Source of the DNA: Myxococcales bacterium
Lineage (GTDB): Bacteria; Myxococcota_A; Bradymonadia; UBA7976; UBA1532
Length of the DNA: 64,000 bases
NCBI GenBank assembly: GCA_020633435.1
Contig: JACKDP010000010.1
Location: forward strand, 262,307-326,306
Direction of reading: 5' to 3'
The position numbers and the translations under genes are program-made. A model generated the notes under the pieces. The model was not told the DNA's origin. It saw nothing but the letters and a program-made list of their open reading frames with translations, and did not search any database. Of this stretch, positions 1 through 8,712 are shown one piece after another (position 1 is the first letter of the stretch; the number at the start of each line of letters is the position of its first letter).

Positions 1-34
1 GGCTTGCACGGGCATGGAGCGGCGAGGTCTGACC

Positions 35-538
35 ATGGCTTCGGGGGATATCCGTTCCTTGATCTGGTCGATTCCGCACTGGTATCCAACGTGGGACCGA
101 AGGGTCTGGTCGGGATATTCGGCGGCCGAGGCGACGCACCTGCTAGAGGTAGGGTGTCGGCTCGCGGCACTTTCTGACGAAGAGATCAATCGCGTCGTTG
201 ACGAGCTAGATACTCCAGACGATCCGCCATGGTGGGAGTACGACGGCCGTCTGCTGTTGTTGTCTCGGTTCCTCTACAACTATCCAAGGACCTCGAGTGA
301 CCAGTCGCGTTGCCTTCTCTACATGAGTGGGTCCTTGGGCGTAGTCGACACCGCTGATCCCATTCGACTCGATCGACAGGGTCGGTTTCTCGGTGTCTAC
401 TGGGCCTTCGACAGCGCATTGCTTCCGTTCGATGCTGCGGCAGCCTTTCGATGCGCTCAGAGGCACTATGGTCGCCGTGTGTCTATAGAGAGCGACTGTT
501 CCAGAGTCAGACTGGCCGAAGGGGGTGCGGGGCAATAG
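35..538 (+). CDS. hypothetical protein, less GC-rich than neighbours
   Basis: I recognise no family in this 167-residue soluble protein. It is rich in Trp, Tyr and acidic residues (for example DDPPWWEYDG near the middle) and shows no signal peptide or membrane segment. I chose the ATG at 35 because a GAGG motif lies nine bases upstream. An in-frame ATG at 14 would add seven residues and has no room for a visible ribosome site so near the window edge. Its base composition and codon use (ATA, AGA and CTA codons occur) are clearly less GC-biased than the rest of the window, which suggests recent acquisition. Small orphan proteins of this kind are sometimes immunity proteins, but nothing here proves that. 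Confidence 0.6.
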   Translation: MASGDIRSLIWSIPHWYPTWDRRVWSGYSAAEATHLLEVGCRLAALSDEEINRVVDELDTPDDPPWWEYDGRLLLLSRFLYNYPRTSSDQSRCLLYMSGSLGVVDTADPIRLDRQGRFLGVYWAFDSALLPFDAAAAFRCAQRHYGRRVSIESDCSRVRLAEGGAGQ

Positions 539-547
539 CTTGCTACT

Positions 548-838
548 TTGTTTTTTGCTTGGCTATTTGTGTTGGTATCTGGATGTGACGATTTGCTCGA
601 TTCGCTCGACGGGGTCGACAACGATTGCGATGGCACCATCGACGAGGGCTTCGGTCTGGGCAACCGGTGCGGCCAGGGCGCCTGCGCCGGCACCCTGGTG
701 TGCAACCCGGCGGGCGCCGTGGTGTGCAGCGGGGAGGACCTGGCGGAGATCGAGAGTACGGCAGAGATGAACTGCGCGGACGGCATCGACAACGACTGTG
801 ACGGCGTGCAGGACGCCTCGGATCCTGGGTGCTTGTGA
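548..838 (+). CDS. small MopE-type putative metal-binding lipoprotein
   Basis: A 96-residue predicted lipoprotein. A short hydrophobic leader runs to a lipobox (V-S-G-C, Cys13). Two D-G-x-D-N-D-C-D-G motifs follow at about residues 21-29 and 78-86, the signature of the MopE-type putative metal-binding repeat common in myxobacterial surface proteins. Four further Cys residues between them could pair. The only usable start is TTG at 548, because the same frame is closed by the TAG at 536-538 that ends the previous gene. The leader therefore lacks the usual basic n-region. The stop overlaps the next gene (GTGA), so the two are probably co-transcribed. Calcium or copper binding is inferred from family knowledge only. 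Confidence 0.65.
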   Translation: MFFAWLFVLVSGCDDLLDSLDGVDNDCDGTIDEGFGLGNRCGQGACAGTLVCNPAGAVVCSGEDLAEIESTAEMNCADGIDNDCDGVQDASDPGCL

Positions 839-1467
839 AACGTCTCTGGCTCCCTGCCGTCGGCCTCGCACCCACTCTGGCCTGGGGTGGGCCCGCGGAG
901 AAGCCGCCGGGCAACCTGCGCGGCGCCATGGAGCTCACCCTCGGTCTCGGCGCGGCCGTGGCCGGCCTTCGAGCCGGGCAATCGAGCGCGACGGTTCAGG
1001 AAACCAACACCGCGTACGCTCTGACGCCCATGGTCGAGTGGCCGGCCGGGGCGGCCCTGTTTCTGGGCATCGAGGCCTCGTTCCTCTCGCTGGAGGATCC
1101 GTACGGCGTGGGGGGCCACCGCAGCGTGGTGTTGCCGGGTGGGCGGGCGCGGCTGTCGTTCGAGCTGTGGGAGGGCTTCACGCTGGACGGAACCTTCTCG
1201 GTCACGGGGGCGCTGTGGTCGAGCGACGGGTTCTCTTCGTTGACGGGCTGGGGCTACCGGGTTGCCTTTGGCGGAGCGTGGCGGTTTCGAGACGGCCTGG
1301 CCGAACGCGCGGACGGGGCGGACACGCCCCTGTGGGCCTACGTCCAGCTGGGCCGGCAGGTGGTGAACGCCTTCGCCGAGGAGGATGGCAGCGGTCGCGC
1401 CGAACGGGACCAGCCGGTGGTGGCGGCCTTCACGCCGCTGACCGTGGGCGTGCGCGCAGGGTGGTGA
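835..1467 (+). CDS. predicted outer-membrane beta-barrel protein
   Basis: A protein of about 210 residues with a signal peptide (V-K-R-L-W leader followed by an Ala/Leu core and an A-W-G cleavage region). Alternating hydrophobic and polar strands rich in Gly, Trp and Tyr follow, typical of small outer-membrane barrels. No enzymatic motif is visible. The GTG at 835 overlaps the stop of the upstream lipoprotein (GTGA) and puts Lys-Arg at the leader's start. A GTG at 829 is a two-residue-longer alternative. The coupling suggests the lipoprotein and barrel work together in the outer membrane, which is inference. The substrate or role is unknown. Confidence 0.6.
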   Translation: MKRLWLPAVGLAPTLAWGGPAEKPPGNLRGAMELTLGLGAAVAGLRAGQSSATVQETNTAYALTPMVEWPAGAALFLGIEASFLSLEDPYGVGGHRSVVLPGGRARLSFELWEGFTLDGTFSVTGALWSSDGFSSLTGWGYRVAFGGAWRFRDGLAERADGADTPLWAYVQLGRQVVNAFAEEDGSGRAERDQPVVAAFTPLTVGVRAGW

Positions 1468-1533
1468 GTCTCTGACTGCCAGGCCCTGGACGGGCCGATT
1501 GACCGTCTGCGCTCGACCGGCGAGGATGGGCCC

Positions 1534-3201
1534 ATGGCTTTTCGACCGCCCATCGGGTTCTCCGACTTCCGCCGCATCCGCGAGGACGGCATGACCTACG
1601 TCGACAAGACCTCGGTCGTGCAGCGGGTCCTGGCCACCACCTCGGCAGTCTTCCTGCTGCCTCGGCCGCGGCGGTTCGGCAAGACGCTCAACCTGACGAC
1701 GCTGCGCTGCTTCCTGGAGAAGTCGCCGCACGACTTCAGCCGTCTGTTCGAGGGGTTGCAGGTCTGGGACGACCCGGAGGCGCGGGCGCACTTCCAGCGC
1801 TACCCGGTCGTCTTCCTCAGCTTCAAGGATGTGAAGTTCCGCTCGTGGCCCGAGTGCCTGGCTTCGGTGGCGCGGCAGGTCGCCCTCGCCTGCGGAGAGC
1901 ACCGTGAGGTCTTGGAGGGCGCGACCGAGCAGGATCGGGCTCGCTTCGAAGCGCTGCTGGATGAGAAGGCCGATGTGGCAGGGCTCGCGAATGCCCTGGC
2001 CCTGCTCACCCGGCTGCTGGCCGCCCACCACGGCGAGCAGGTGGTGCTGCTCATCGACGAGTACGACACGCCCATCCACGCGGGCTATGTGAGCGGCTAC
2101 TACGACGAGGTGGTCACCTTCTTCCGCGTCTTCCTCTCGGCGGGCCTGAAGGACAACGTGCACCTCTTCAAGGGGGTGATCACGGGCATCCTGCGGATCG
2201 CCAAGGAGAATCTGTTCTCGGGTCTCAACAACCTGCAGGTGTTCGGCCTGCAGGAACAGCCTTTCGCCACCGACTTCGGCTTCACCGAGGAAGAGGTCGC
2301 CGAGCTGGCGCGGATGGCTTCCGCGGAAGGGCACGGTGAGACGATGCGGGCCTGGTACGACGGCTACCGCTTCGCCGACCACGTCATCTACAACCCCTGG
2401 TCCATCCTCAGCTTTCTGGCCGATCCGGCGCATGAGGCGCGGGCCCACTGGGTGATGACCAGCTCCAACGACCTGCTGTACGAGGCGTTGCGGGGCGGCC
2501 TGGAGCACCCGGCCGACATCGAGGCGCTGCTGGCGGGCGGCGCCGTCGAGCGCGAGGTGGCCGACAGCATGGTGTTGCGCGACCTGGTGCCGGGCTCCGC
2601 GGCCGTCTGGACGCTGTTGTTTCACTCGGGCTACGTCACCGCCACCGGCTTGCACCAGGACGAGCTCGGCGTGCGCACCCTCACCTTGCGCATCCCCAAC
2701 CTCGAAGTGCGCACTGCCTACCGGTCGATCTTCGCGCGCTACCTGGGCGGTCTGGACGCCAACCGCGCCCGCACGCTGCGCGGCGCCCTCTTCCACGGGG
2801 ACGCCGAGACGCTCGGCCTTGTCCTGAGCGACACGGTGCGCGAGGTGCTGTCGTACTTCGACCTCGACCCGGTGGTGCCCGAGCGGGTCTACCACGCCTT
2901 CCTCGCGGGCCTGCTGGTGAACCTGGCCCCCCATCACGAAGTGCGCTCCAACCGCGAGTCCGGCTACGGCCGCTACGACGTGATGGTGCTGCCCAGGACC
3001 CCGGGCCAGCCCGGCGCGGTGATGGAGCTCAAGGCCCTGCGCGGCAAGGACACCGTGCCCCAGGCGCTGGAGAAGGCCGCCCGCCAGCTCGTCGACCGCC
3101 AGTACGCCACCGAGCTCCGCGCCCGCGGCGCCGATCCCATCCATGGCTTCGCGGTGGTCTTTGATGGCAAGCAGGTCCACGTGGAGTCCGTCGAGGTCTG
3201 A
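1534..3201 (+). CDS. AAA-ATPase-like protein with C-terminal PD-(D/E)XK nuclease-like domain
   Basis: A 555-residue protein with the architecture AAA-ATPase_like (PF09820) plus PDDEXK_9 (formerly DUF1703). The N-terminus has the family hallmark G-F-S-D-F-R at about 8-13. An unusual P-loop R-P-R-R-F-G-K-T-L-N-L lies at about 44-54, and a Walker B strand V-V-L-L-I-D-E-Y-D at about 170-178. The C-terminal part has a conserved Asp (R-Y-D, about 482) and E-L-K (about 498-500), which fit the D...ExK nuclease core. Family members are often multicopy in Bacteroidetes, spirochaetes and deltaproteobacteria, and their role is not established. A standalone gene; ATG start in the expected family position, 66 bases after the barrel gene. 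Confidence 0.85.
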   Translation: MAFRPPIGFSDFRRIREDGMTYVDKTSVVQRVLATTSAVFLLPRPRRFGKTLNLTTLRCFLEKSPHDFSRLFEGLQVWDDPEARAHFQRYPVVFLSFKDVKFRSWPECLASVARQVALACGEHREVLEGATEQDRARFEALLDEKADVAGLANALALLTRLLAAHHGEQVVLLIDEYDTPIHAGYVSGYYDEVVTFFRVFLSAGLKDNVHLFKGVITGILRIAKENLFSGLNNLQVFGLQEQPFATDFGFTEEEVAELARMASAEGHGETMRAWYDGYRFADHVIYNPWSILSFLADPAHEARAHWVMTSSNDLLYEALRGGLEHPADIEALLAGGAVEREVADSMVLRDLVPGSAAVWTLLFHSGYVTATGLHQDELGVRTLTLRIPNLEVRTAYRSIFARYLGGLDANRARTLRGALFHGDAETLGLVLSDTVREVLSYFDLDPVVPERVYHAFLAGLLVNLAPHHEVRSNRESGYGRYDVMVLPRTPGQPGAVMELKALRGKDTVPQALEKAARQLVDRQYATELRARGADPIHGFAVVFDGKQVHVESVEV

Positions 3202-3208
3202 CCACGCG

Positions 3209-3222
3209 GAGAGGTGACTCTC
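3209..3222 (+). terminator. weak stem-loop between convergent genes
   Basis: GAGAG-GTGA-CTCTC forms a five-base-pair stem closed by a GNRA-type tetraloop just after the stop at 3201, followed by TTCATT. It sits between convergent genes. The stem is short and the T tract poor, so this is only a possible terminator. Confidence 0.25.
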
Positions 3223-3252
3223 TTCATTGCGTCACAAGTGCTCGGCAGAGAC

Positions 3253-3822
3253 TCACCCGATCGGCAGGCCCCAGCTCTTGACGACCTGCCTCTGGTCGGC
3301 GGTGGCGATGAGGAGAGTCTGCGGCGCGGGCACCGGCACGACGCCCATCTGGAAGGCGTAGTTCTCGGGCGACCGGACCTCGGAGGCGGGCTCGTCAAAC
3401 ACGGACAGGTTGATGTCGTCGCCCCTCTTCTCCAGGAGGCCCTTCACATCCGTCCCGTTGCTGGAGAAGGCGAGGAAGTAGATCTTTGCCATGGGGTCGT
3501 AGTCGTAGATGGCGAAATGGAGGACCACCTCGGCCTGGATGAGCGGGTTGATCGTCATGAGGGCGACCGTCTGGCGGTTGCTGACGGAGATCTGACCGGT
3601 GAAATAGAGCGGGTCGGTCAGGCCGGTGTCCCACTGGACGCCCGACAGCACCGCGACGACCTTGAGATCGTGGCTGGGCTGGGTGGGGTCTTTGCAGGTC
3701 TGATCGGCGTGGATGATGGTGTCGCCGATCTGCAACCGGGTGATGAAGCCGACCGGGGTCTGCTTGTCCCGCTTGTAGTTGTAGCCCTGGTAGATGTCGA
3801 GCGAGCGGCGGTAGGCAGCCAT
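3253..3822 (-). CDS. hypothetical protein
   Basis: A 189-residue protein I do not recognise. It begins M-A-A-Y-R-R-S-L-D-I-Y-Q-G-Y-N-Y and is predominantly beta-strand-like, with no signal peptide or membrane segment and one Cys. The reading frame extends further upstream, but that part is an Arg/Pro-rich shadow. The ATG at 3822 is chosen because a GAGGA motif precedes it and normal amino-acid composition begins there. It lies 53 bases downstream of the cyclic-nucleotide-domain gene on the same strand, so the two may be co-transcribed. The opening residues recall small tail-tube-like proteins, but the resemblance is too weak to call. Confidence 0.6.
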   Translation of the reverse strand: MAAYRRSLDIYQGYNYKRDKQTPVGFITRLQIGDTIIHADQTCKDPTQPSHDLKVVAVLSGVQWDTGLTDPLYFTGQISVSNRQTVALMTINPLIQAEVVLHFAIYDYDPMAKIYFLAFSSNGTDVKGLLEKRGDDINLSVFDEPASEVRSPENYAFQMGVVPVPAPQTLLIATADQRQVVKSWGLPIG

Positions 3823-3875
3823 GGCGGATCGTCCTCGGTTTCGTGCTTTGGGTTGGGGCGAGCCGGCGAGCGGCG

Positions 3876-4805
3876 TCAGGGCAGCGCCTGCCAGGCTTCC
3901 ACATGGCCGAGGGCGGCGCGGGCGGTCTCGTCGGGCAGGGTGAGGCTGGTGCCGCGGGTGGCCATGAGGACGGCGTCGGCGGCGGCGAGCTGGGCGCCGA
4001 GGGCGCCGGCGAGGCACTCGGCCAGGGCGATGTGGGCGGGGGAGTCGAGATCGGCGAGGGGGAGCTCGAGGACCCAGGCGGCCTCGCCGGCCACGAGGGT
4101 GGCGCTGCGGGGGGCGCCGCGCAGGGCGGCGTGGGCGCCGAGCAGGGCGCCGCGGCCGGCGATGGCCAGCTCGCTGAAGGTGCCGTCGGCGCGGCTGCGC
4201 ACGACGCGCAGGGTGCCGGAGAGCAAGAGGAAGACGGCGGAGCCGGCGTCGCCCTCGACGGCGATGGCCTGGCCGGCGGGCACGAAGCGGGTGCGGCCGG
4301 CCTTCGCGACGAGGGGGGCGTCCGCGGCGCGCATGCCGGGGAGCCGCTGCAGGATGGGCAGGGGGTTGGGGGCGCCGGCGCCGCCCTCGGCCACGCGGGC
4401 CCAGAGGCGGCCGAGGAGGCCCGGGCCCGCCGGGGGCGCCTCGCCGCCGCGGACGCGCTGCACGACCTCGGCGTTGACCGCCTCGATGCGGTCGGCCAGC
4501 GTGCGCAGGGCCTCCGTGAGCAGGCGCAGGTAGTCGGGATCGCCGGCGGCGCGCAGGGAGCGCAGCTCGGTGTGGCGCAGGAACTCGATGGTGACCTCGC
4601 CCACCGCGAGGGCCGTGGCGAAGTGGTGGCTGTTGTCGACGAAGGCGGAGGCCTCGCCCAGCCAGGCGCCCGGGCCGACGCGGCCGATCTCGCGGCCCTC
4701 GCGCAGCAGCCGGATGGTGCCCGTCTTGACGCGGGCCAGCAGGTGCGTCGAGCGGCCCTCCTCGAAGAGGACCTCCCGGTCAGCGAGCGTGCGCAGGTGC
4801 CACAT
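3876..4805 (-). CDS. tandem cyclic-nucleotide-binding-domain protein
   Basis: A 309-residue protein with two Crp/Fnr-type cNMP-binding folds. The first (about 5-100) carries the G-x-W-L-G-E-A-S-A-F phosphate-cassette-like turn. The second (about 160-260) has the V-F-L-L-L-S-G-T-L-R-V-V strand pattern and a G-x-G-A-L-L-G-A-H turn, but lacks the canonical Glu/Arg pair. I see no DNA-binding helix-turn-helix or enzyme domain, so it is probably a stand-alone sensor or adaptor. The ATG at 4805 follows a GGGGGGAGA ribosome site. The longer frame upstream would run into the divergent gene's promoter region. Which nucleotide it binds, if any, cannot be told. Confidence 0.75.
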   Translation of the reverse strand: MWHLRTLADREVLFEEGRSTHLLARVKTGTIRLLREGREIGRVGPGAWLGEASAFVDNSHHFATALAVGEVTIEFLRHTELRSLRAAGDPDYLRLLTEALRTLADRIEAVNAEVVQRVRGGEAPPAGPGLLGRLWARVAEGGAGAPNPLPILQRLPGMRAADAPLVAKAGRTRFVPAGQAIAVEGDAGSAVFLLLSGTLRVVRSRADGTFSELAIAGRGALLGAHAALRGAPRSATLVAGEAAWVLELPLADLDSPAHIALAECLAGALGAQLAAADAVLMATRGTSLTLPDETARAALGHVEAWQALP

Positions 4806-4884
4806 GGCCGTCTCCCCCCGTAAAGCGACGGTCGATGCTACCGGCCAGGGGACCCGCCGTCGATGGTTCCGGTACGATGCCGGC

Positions 4885-5631
4885 ATGCGCAGCCCCCCCT
4901 CCGAGCCCATCGCCCTCGTCGACATGGACGGCACGCTCTGCGACTACGCGGGCGAGATGAACCGGGAGCTGGCGCTGCTGCGCTCCCCCGACGAGCCGGA
5001 CGTGGGGCTGCACCACGGCCCCGACGAGCCGGCGTGGCTGCGGGCGCGGCGGCAGCTCATCCAGCAGCGGCCCGGCTGGTGGCGCGAGCTGCCGCGGCTG
5101 GAGCGGGGCTTCGCGGTGGTCGAGGTGATGCGACGGCTGTGGTTCGACCTGCACATCCTGACGAAGGGGCCGTGGGGCAACGCGGTGGCGTGGTCGGAGA
5201 AGGTGAGCTGGTGCCGCGCCCATGTGCCCGACGCGACGCTGCACATCAGCGAGGACAAGGGGCTCGTCTACGGCAAGGTGCTGATGGACGACTACCCGGG
5301 CTACATCGCGCGGTGGCTGGCGTGGCGGCCGCGCGGCCTGGTGATCATGCCCGTATGGTCCTGGAATCACGACGCTTTCGCCGATGATCCCCGGGTGCTG
5401 CCCTTCGACGGGACGAACCTGGCCGAGGTGGAGGACCGGCTCTGGGCGGTGCGCCAGACGAGCCTGTACGCGGAGGCGCCGGCGTCGCGGGCGGCGTCGG
5501 CGGACGAGCCCTGCGCCACCTGCGGCAAGGCGCTGGGCGGGCACCCGCGCGACCTGGCGGCGCTGGACGGGGATCGGCAGCCGTGGCTGCGGGTGGCCTG
5601 CGACGGGGAGCGGGTGGCGACGGGGGGCTGA
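4885..5631 (+). CDS. 5'(3')-deoxyribonucleotidase-like HAD protein
   Basis: A 248-residue HAD-superfamily protein. Motif I is V-D-M-D-G-T-L-C-D-Y near residue 13, with the nucleophile and acid/base Asp both present. Motif II Thr is in H-I-L-T-K-G-P-W, and the late acidic motif is L-M-D-D-Y-P. This order and the size of the cap match the NT5C family, which removes 5' phosphate from (deoxy)nucleoside monophosphates in the cytosol. A C-terminal extension of about 50 residues carries a C-A-T-C pair, perhaps a small zinc site. The ATG at 4885 is used because the upstream part of the frame overlaps the divergent gene. The next gene, prfC, converges from the other strand after seven bases. Confidence 0.75.
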   Translation: MRSPPSEPIALVDMDGTLCDYAGEMNRELALLRSPDEPDVGLHHGPDEPAWLRARRQLIQQRPGWWRELPRLERGFAVVEVMRRLWFDLHILTKGPWGNAVAWSEKVSWCRAHVPDATLHISEDKGLVYGKVLMDDYPGYIARWLAWRPRGLVIMPVWSWNHDAFADDPRVLPFDGTNLAEVEDRLWAVRQTSLYAEAPASRAASADEPCATCGKALGGHPRDLAALDGDRQPWLRVACDGERVATGG

Positions 5632-5638
5632 GCGGGGC

Positions 5639-7213
5639 TCAGATCTCCATCGTCTTGTGGAACGACAGCTTCGGGTTCTGGTCTGCGGCGTAGTTCACGG
5701 CCCACTCGCTCTGGGCGATGAACGTCGGGTTGCCGTGGATGTCGTGGTAGATGCGGCGCCGGTTCTGCTCGATGAAGGTGTGCAGCTCCGCGGACGGCCC
5801 GGTGATCCAGCGCGCGGCGCCCAGGGGCACCCCTTCGAAGGCCGCGCGCACGCCGTACTCCGTCTCCAGCCGCGACTGGATGACGTCGAACTGCAGCGAG
5901 CCCAGGGCGCCCAGGATGTAGTCGCTGCCCTCGATCGGGCGGAAGAACTGGGCCGCGCCCTCCTCGCCGAGCTGCTCCAGGCCCTTGAGGAGCGCCTTCG
6001 ACTTCAGGGGGTCGAGCAGGCGCGCCCGCCGGAAGAGCTCGGGGGCGAAGGCGGGGATGCCGGAGAACTTCAGCTCCTCGCCCTCGGTGAGGGTGTCGCC
6101 GACCCGCAGCCCGCCGTGGTTGTGCAGGCCGATGATGTCGCCGGGGAAGGCCTCCTCGGCGATGACGCGGTCGCGGGCGAGGAACATCGTGGCGTTGTTC
6201 ACCGCGAAGTCCTTGCCCTTGCGCACATGGCGCAGCTTCATGCGGCGCTCGTAGCGACCCGAGGTGATGCGCACGAAGGCCATGCGGTCGTGGTGGGCCT
6301 TGTCGAGGTTCGCCTGGATCTTGAAGACGAAGCCGGTGAAGGCCTCCTCGTCGGGGTGCACGGTGCGCTGGAGGGTGGCGCGCTCCTGGGGCGGCGGGGC
6401 GATCTCGACGAAGGCGTCGAGCAGCTCCTGGACGCCGAAGTTGTTGACCGCGCTGCCGAAGAAGACCGGCGTCTGCTGGCCCTGCAGGTAGGCGTCGCGC
6501 TCGAAGGGCTCGAGGGCCGACAAGAGCTCGAGGTCCTCGCGCAGCTTGTCGGCCAGGCGGGCCCCCACCATGTCGTCCAGGCGCGGATCATCGGCGCCCT
6601 GGAGGACGACCTGGCTGTTCTTCAGGCCGCGCTTCACGGCCTCGTAGAAGATGACCCGCTGGCCGAGGATGTCGTAGATGCCGGCGAACCGCTGGCCCAT
6701 GCCGATGGGCCAGGTGACGGGCGCGCAGGCGATCTTCAGCGTCTTCTCGACGTCCGCCAGCAGGTCGAAGGGGTCGAGGCCCTCGCGATCCAGCTTGTTG
6801 GAGAACGTCATCACGGGCGTGTCCCGCAGGCGGCAGACGTCCATGAGCGCCTGGGTGCGCGCCTCGACGCCCTTGGCGTTGTCGAGCACCATCAGGGCGG
6901 AGTCCACCGCCGTGAGCACCCGATAGGTGTCCTCGGAGAAGTCCTCGTGGCCCGGGGTGTCGAGCAGGTTCACGGCCCGGTCGCGGTAGTCGAAGCTCAT
7001 CACCGCGGTGCTGACCGAGATGCCGCGCTGCTGCTCGACGGCCAGGAAGTCGGAGGCCGCGTGCTTGTCGGAGCGGCGCGCCTTGACGGCGCCGGCCATC
7101 TGGATGGCGCCCCCGAAGAGCAGCAGCTTCTCGGTGATGGTCGTCTTGCCCGCGTCGGGGTGGGAGATGATGGCGAAGGTCCGCCGCCGCGCGATCTCGT
7201 CCAGTCGGTTCAT
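5639..7213 (-). CDS. prfC: peptide chain release factor 3
   Basis: A 524-residue translational GTPase, full length for RF3, which recycles RF1 and RF2 from the ribosome after termination. G1 is S-H-P-D-A-G-K-T-T at 17-25, G3 is D-T-P-G-H-E-D-F-S, and G4 is S-N-K-L-D-R-E-G. The RF3-specific region after the G domain (Q-Q-R-G-I-S-V-S-T-A switch region, then P-V-T-W-P-I-G-M-G) is intact, as is the C-terminal domain with the F-H-K-T-M ending. It sits alone between two genes on the opposite strand and needs no partner. Nothing looks degenerate. Confidence 0.96.
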   Translation of the reverse strand: MNRLDEIARRRTFAIISHPDAGKTTITEKLLLFGGAIQMAGAVKARRSDKHAASDFLAVEQQRGISVSTAVMSFDYRDRAVNLLDTPGHEDFSEDTYRVLTAVDSALMVLDNAKGVEARTQALMDVCRLRDTPVMTFSNKLDREGLDPFDLLADVEKTLKIACAPVTWPIGMGQRFAGIYDILGQRVIFYEAVKRGLKNSQVVLQGADDPRLDDMVGARLADKLREDLELLSALEPFERDAYLQGQQTPVFFGSAVNNFGVQELLDAFVEIAPPPQERATLQRTVHPDEEAFTGFVFKIQANLDKAHHDRMAFVRITSGRYERRMKLRHVRKGKDFAVNNATMFLARDRVIAEEAFPGDIIGLHNHGGLRVGDTLTEGEELKFSGIPAFAPELFRRARLLDPLKSKALLKGLEQLGEEGAAQFFRPIEGSDYILGALGSLQFDVIQSRLETEYGVRAAFEGVPLGAARWITGPSAELHTFIEQNRRRIYHDIHGNPTFIAQSEWAVNYAADQNPKLSFHKTMEI

Positions 7214-7311
7214 GGCGCGGCATCCTGCGGAGGGAGGCCCGCGAAGTCAACCGCGGCGGGCGGTTGTCGCCGGCGGCGCGGCCCTGCGATGCTGGCTCGC
7301 GAGGAGGCTGG

Positions 7312-7995
7312 GTGACCCGGAGACCGTCGCGATGGCGCCACGCGCTGCGCTGGGCGCTGCTGGGCTGGCTGGCGCTCTGTGGCGTGGGGGCGCTCTGGCC
7401 GGCGCCGCCCCCGCGGCCGGAGGCCCCGGCCCGCGTGCTGTGCGCGTCGCTGCCGAGCCCCCTCGGCGCCGTCGCCGTGCACTGCTGGTTCGTCCTGGAG
7501 GGGCACGAGCGCTGGGACGTCTGGCAGGAGGCCGACGTGGGCCCCGTCGCCTACGACCATGTGCACCGGGATCTCCAGCCCCCCGAGGCAGGCGTCGGCG
7601 GCGGCGAGACGTTCGAGTGGGCGGCGCTCGACGGGTCCGCGGGCACCGCCTTCGCGGCCTGCCTGCGCGTCGAAGCGCCGCGCTACGCCGACCGCGCGAC
7701 CTACCGCGCCTGGCCGGGGCCGAACAGCAACACCTTTGTAGACGCCATGTTGCGCCAGTGCGGGTGGTCGCTGCGGCTGCCGGGGACGGCCGTCGGCAAG
7801 GACTGGCGGGGCCTCGTCGGGGCTTCGACGTGGGGCCTCGGCGTGCAGGTGGAGTCGCCCCTGTTCGGGGCCGCCGTGGGCCTCGACCGGGGCTTCGAGC
7901 TGCGCGTCCTCGAGCTCACGCTGGGGGTCGAGCTCTGGCCACCCGCCATCGTGCACCCGTTCGGCGGGGGCCGGCTGGGATTTCCTCGGCGCTGA
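7312..7995 (+). CDS. DUF3750 family protein
   Basis: A 227-residue protein with one N-terminal membrane-anchor or signal segment (about residues 10-30). A DUF3750 domain follows, recognised by W-F-V-L-E-G-H-E-R-W-D-V-W-Q, Y-R-A-W-P-G-P-N-S-N-T-F and a late A-V-G-K-D-W-type motif. Family function is unknown. The conserved His, Asn and Ser residues have suggested a hydrolase to some annotators, but I cannot support that. The GTG at 7312 is preceded by a strong GAGGAGG ribosome site, so I prefer it to an in-frame GTG 48 bases upstream. Divergent from prfC. Confidence 0.8.
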   Translation: MTRRPSRWRHALRWALLGWLALCGVGALWPAPPPRPEAPARVLCASLPSPLGAVAVHCWFVLEGHERWDVWQEADVGPVAYDHVHRDLQPPEAGVGGGETFEWAALDGSAGTAFAACLRVEAPRYADRATYRAWPGPNSNTFVDAMLRQCGWSLRLPGTAVGKDWRGLVGASTWGLGVQVESPLFGAAVGLDRGFELRVLELTLGVELWPPAIVHPFGGGRLGFPRR

Positions 7996-8067
7996 CGGAC
8001 TTTGAGAGAACCGCCGGCCGCGTGAGACGTCCAAGGGCCATGCGCTGACGCTGCCCTGGAGAGCTCG

Positions 8068-8712
8068 ATGGCCACCCCGCCCGCGTTCGACTTCCTGTGC
8101 CCCGAGGCCAACCGCCTCGCCGGTGATGGTCCCACCCTCTACTGCGTTCGCTGTGATCGAGACGTCCACGATCTGTCGGCCATGACCGCGACGGAGGCCG
8201 AGCAGTTCCTGGCGGGCTGCGCGGGCAAGGCGCTGTGTGTGCGCTATGACCTCGACGTGGCGACCGGGACGATGCGGCACCGGCCCGAGCGCCGGGCCGG
8301 GCGGCTCGGGCGGGTGACGCTGGCCCTGGGCGTGAGCATCAGCGGCCTCGCGCTGGGCCAGGCCGTGGTGCGGCCGGCCGCCCCGCCGCGCCCTGGGGCT
8401 GGGGCCGTCACCGGTCAGGCCTTCGCGTCGGGTCCCATGGAGCGCCTGCAAGCGTCGGTCGAGGCCGCGCTGCAGGAGGCCGCCCTGAAGGACGCCGCGC
8501 GCACCACGCTGGCGCTGCCGCCGCCGACGGAGGAGGAGGCCCCGGCCTCGACCGAGGCGCCACCCGCGGAGGAGCCGCCCACGGAGGAGCCGGCCGCGCC
8601 GCCCTCGACGGCCGACCAGCACGAGGGGCTGCTGCGCGTGGACAAGCGCACCGTGCGCCTGGGTGGAGCCATCGCCCCGGTGGAGTGGCGGTCGACGCGG
8701 ACGCCTCAATAG
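8068..8712 (+). CDS. zinc-finger-like, single-pass membrane protein
   Basis: A 214-residue protein. The N-terminal 60 residues hold Cys11, Cys26, Cys29, Cys51 and Cys57 around the motif C-V-R-C-D-R-D-V-H-D-L-S-A-M-T. This small putative metal-binding module is found in front of membrane anchors in myxobacteria and Bacteroidetes. A transmembrane stretch follows at about 83-102, then a Pro/Glu/Ala-rich linker and a short basic C-terminus. The topology suggests a cytoplasmic sensor-like head with a periplasmic tail, but no function is known. ATG start; GGAGAG lies five bases upstream. Confidence 0.6.
   Translation: MATPPAFDFLCPEANRLAGDGPTLYCVRCDRDVHDLSAMTATEAEQFLAGCAGKALCVRYDLDVATGTMRHRPERRAGRLGRVTLALGVSISGLALGQAVVRPAAPPRPGAGAVTGQAFASGPMERLQASVEAALQEAALKDAARTTLALPPPTEEEAPASTEAPPAEEPPTEEPAAPPSTADQHEGLLRVDKRTVRLGGAIAPVEWRSTRTPQ

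Noticed and set aside
466..3180. A 904-codon open frame on the minus strand
   Set aside because: It runs antisense to the AAA-ATPase-like, barrel and lipoprotein genes and shows the biased amino-acid make-up expected of an antisense frame in GC-rich DNA.
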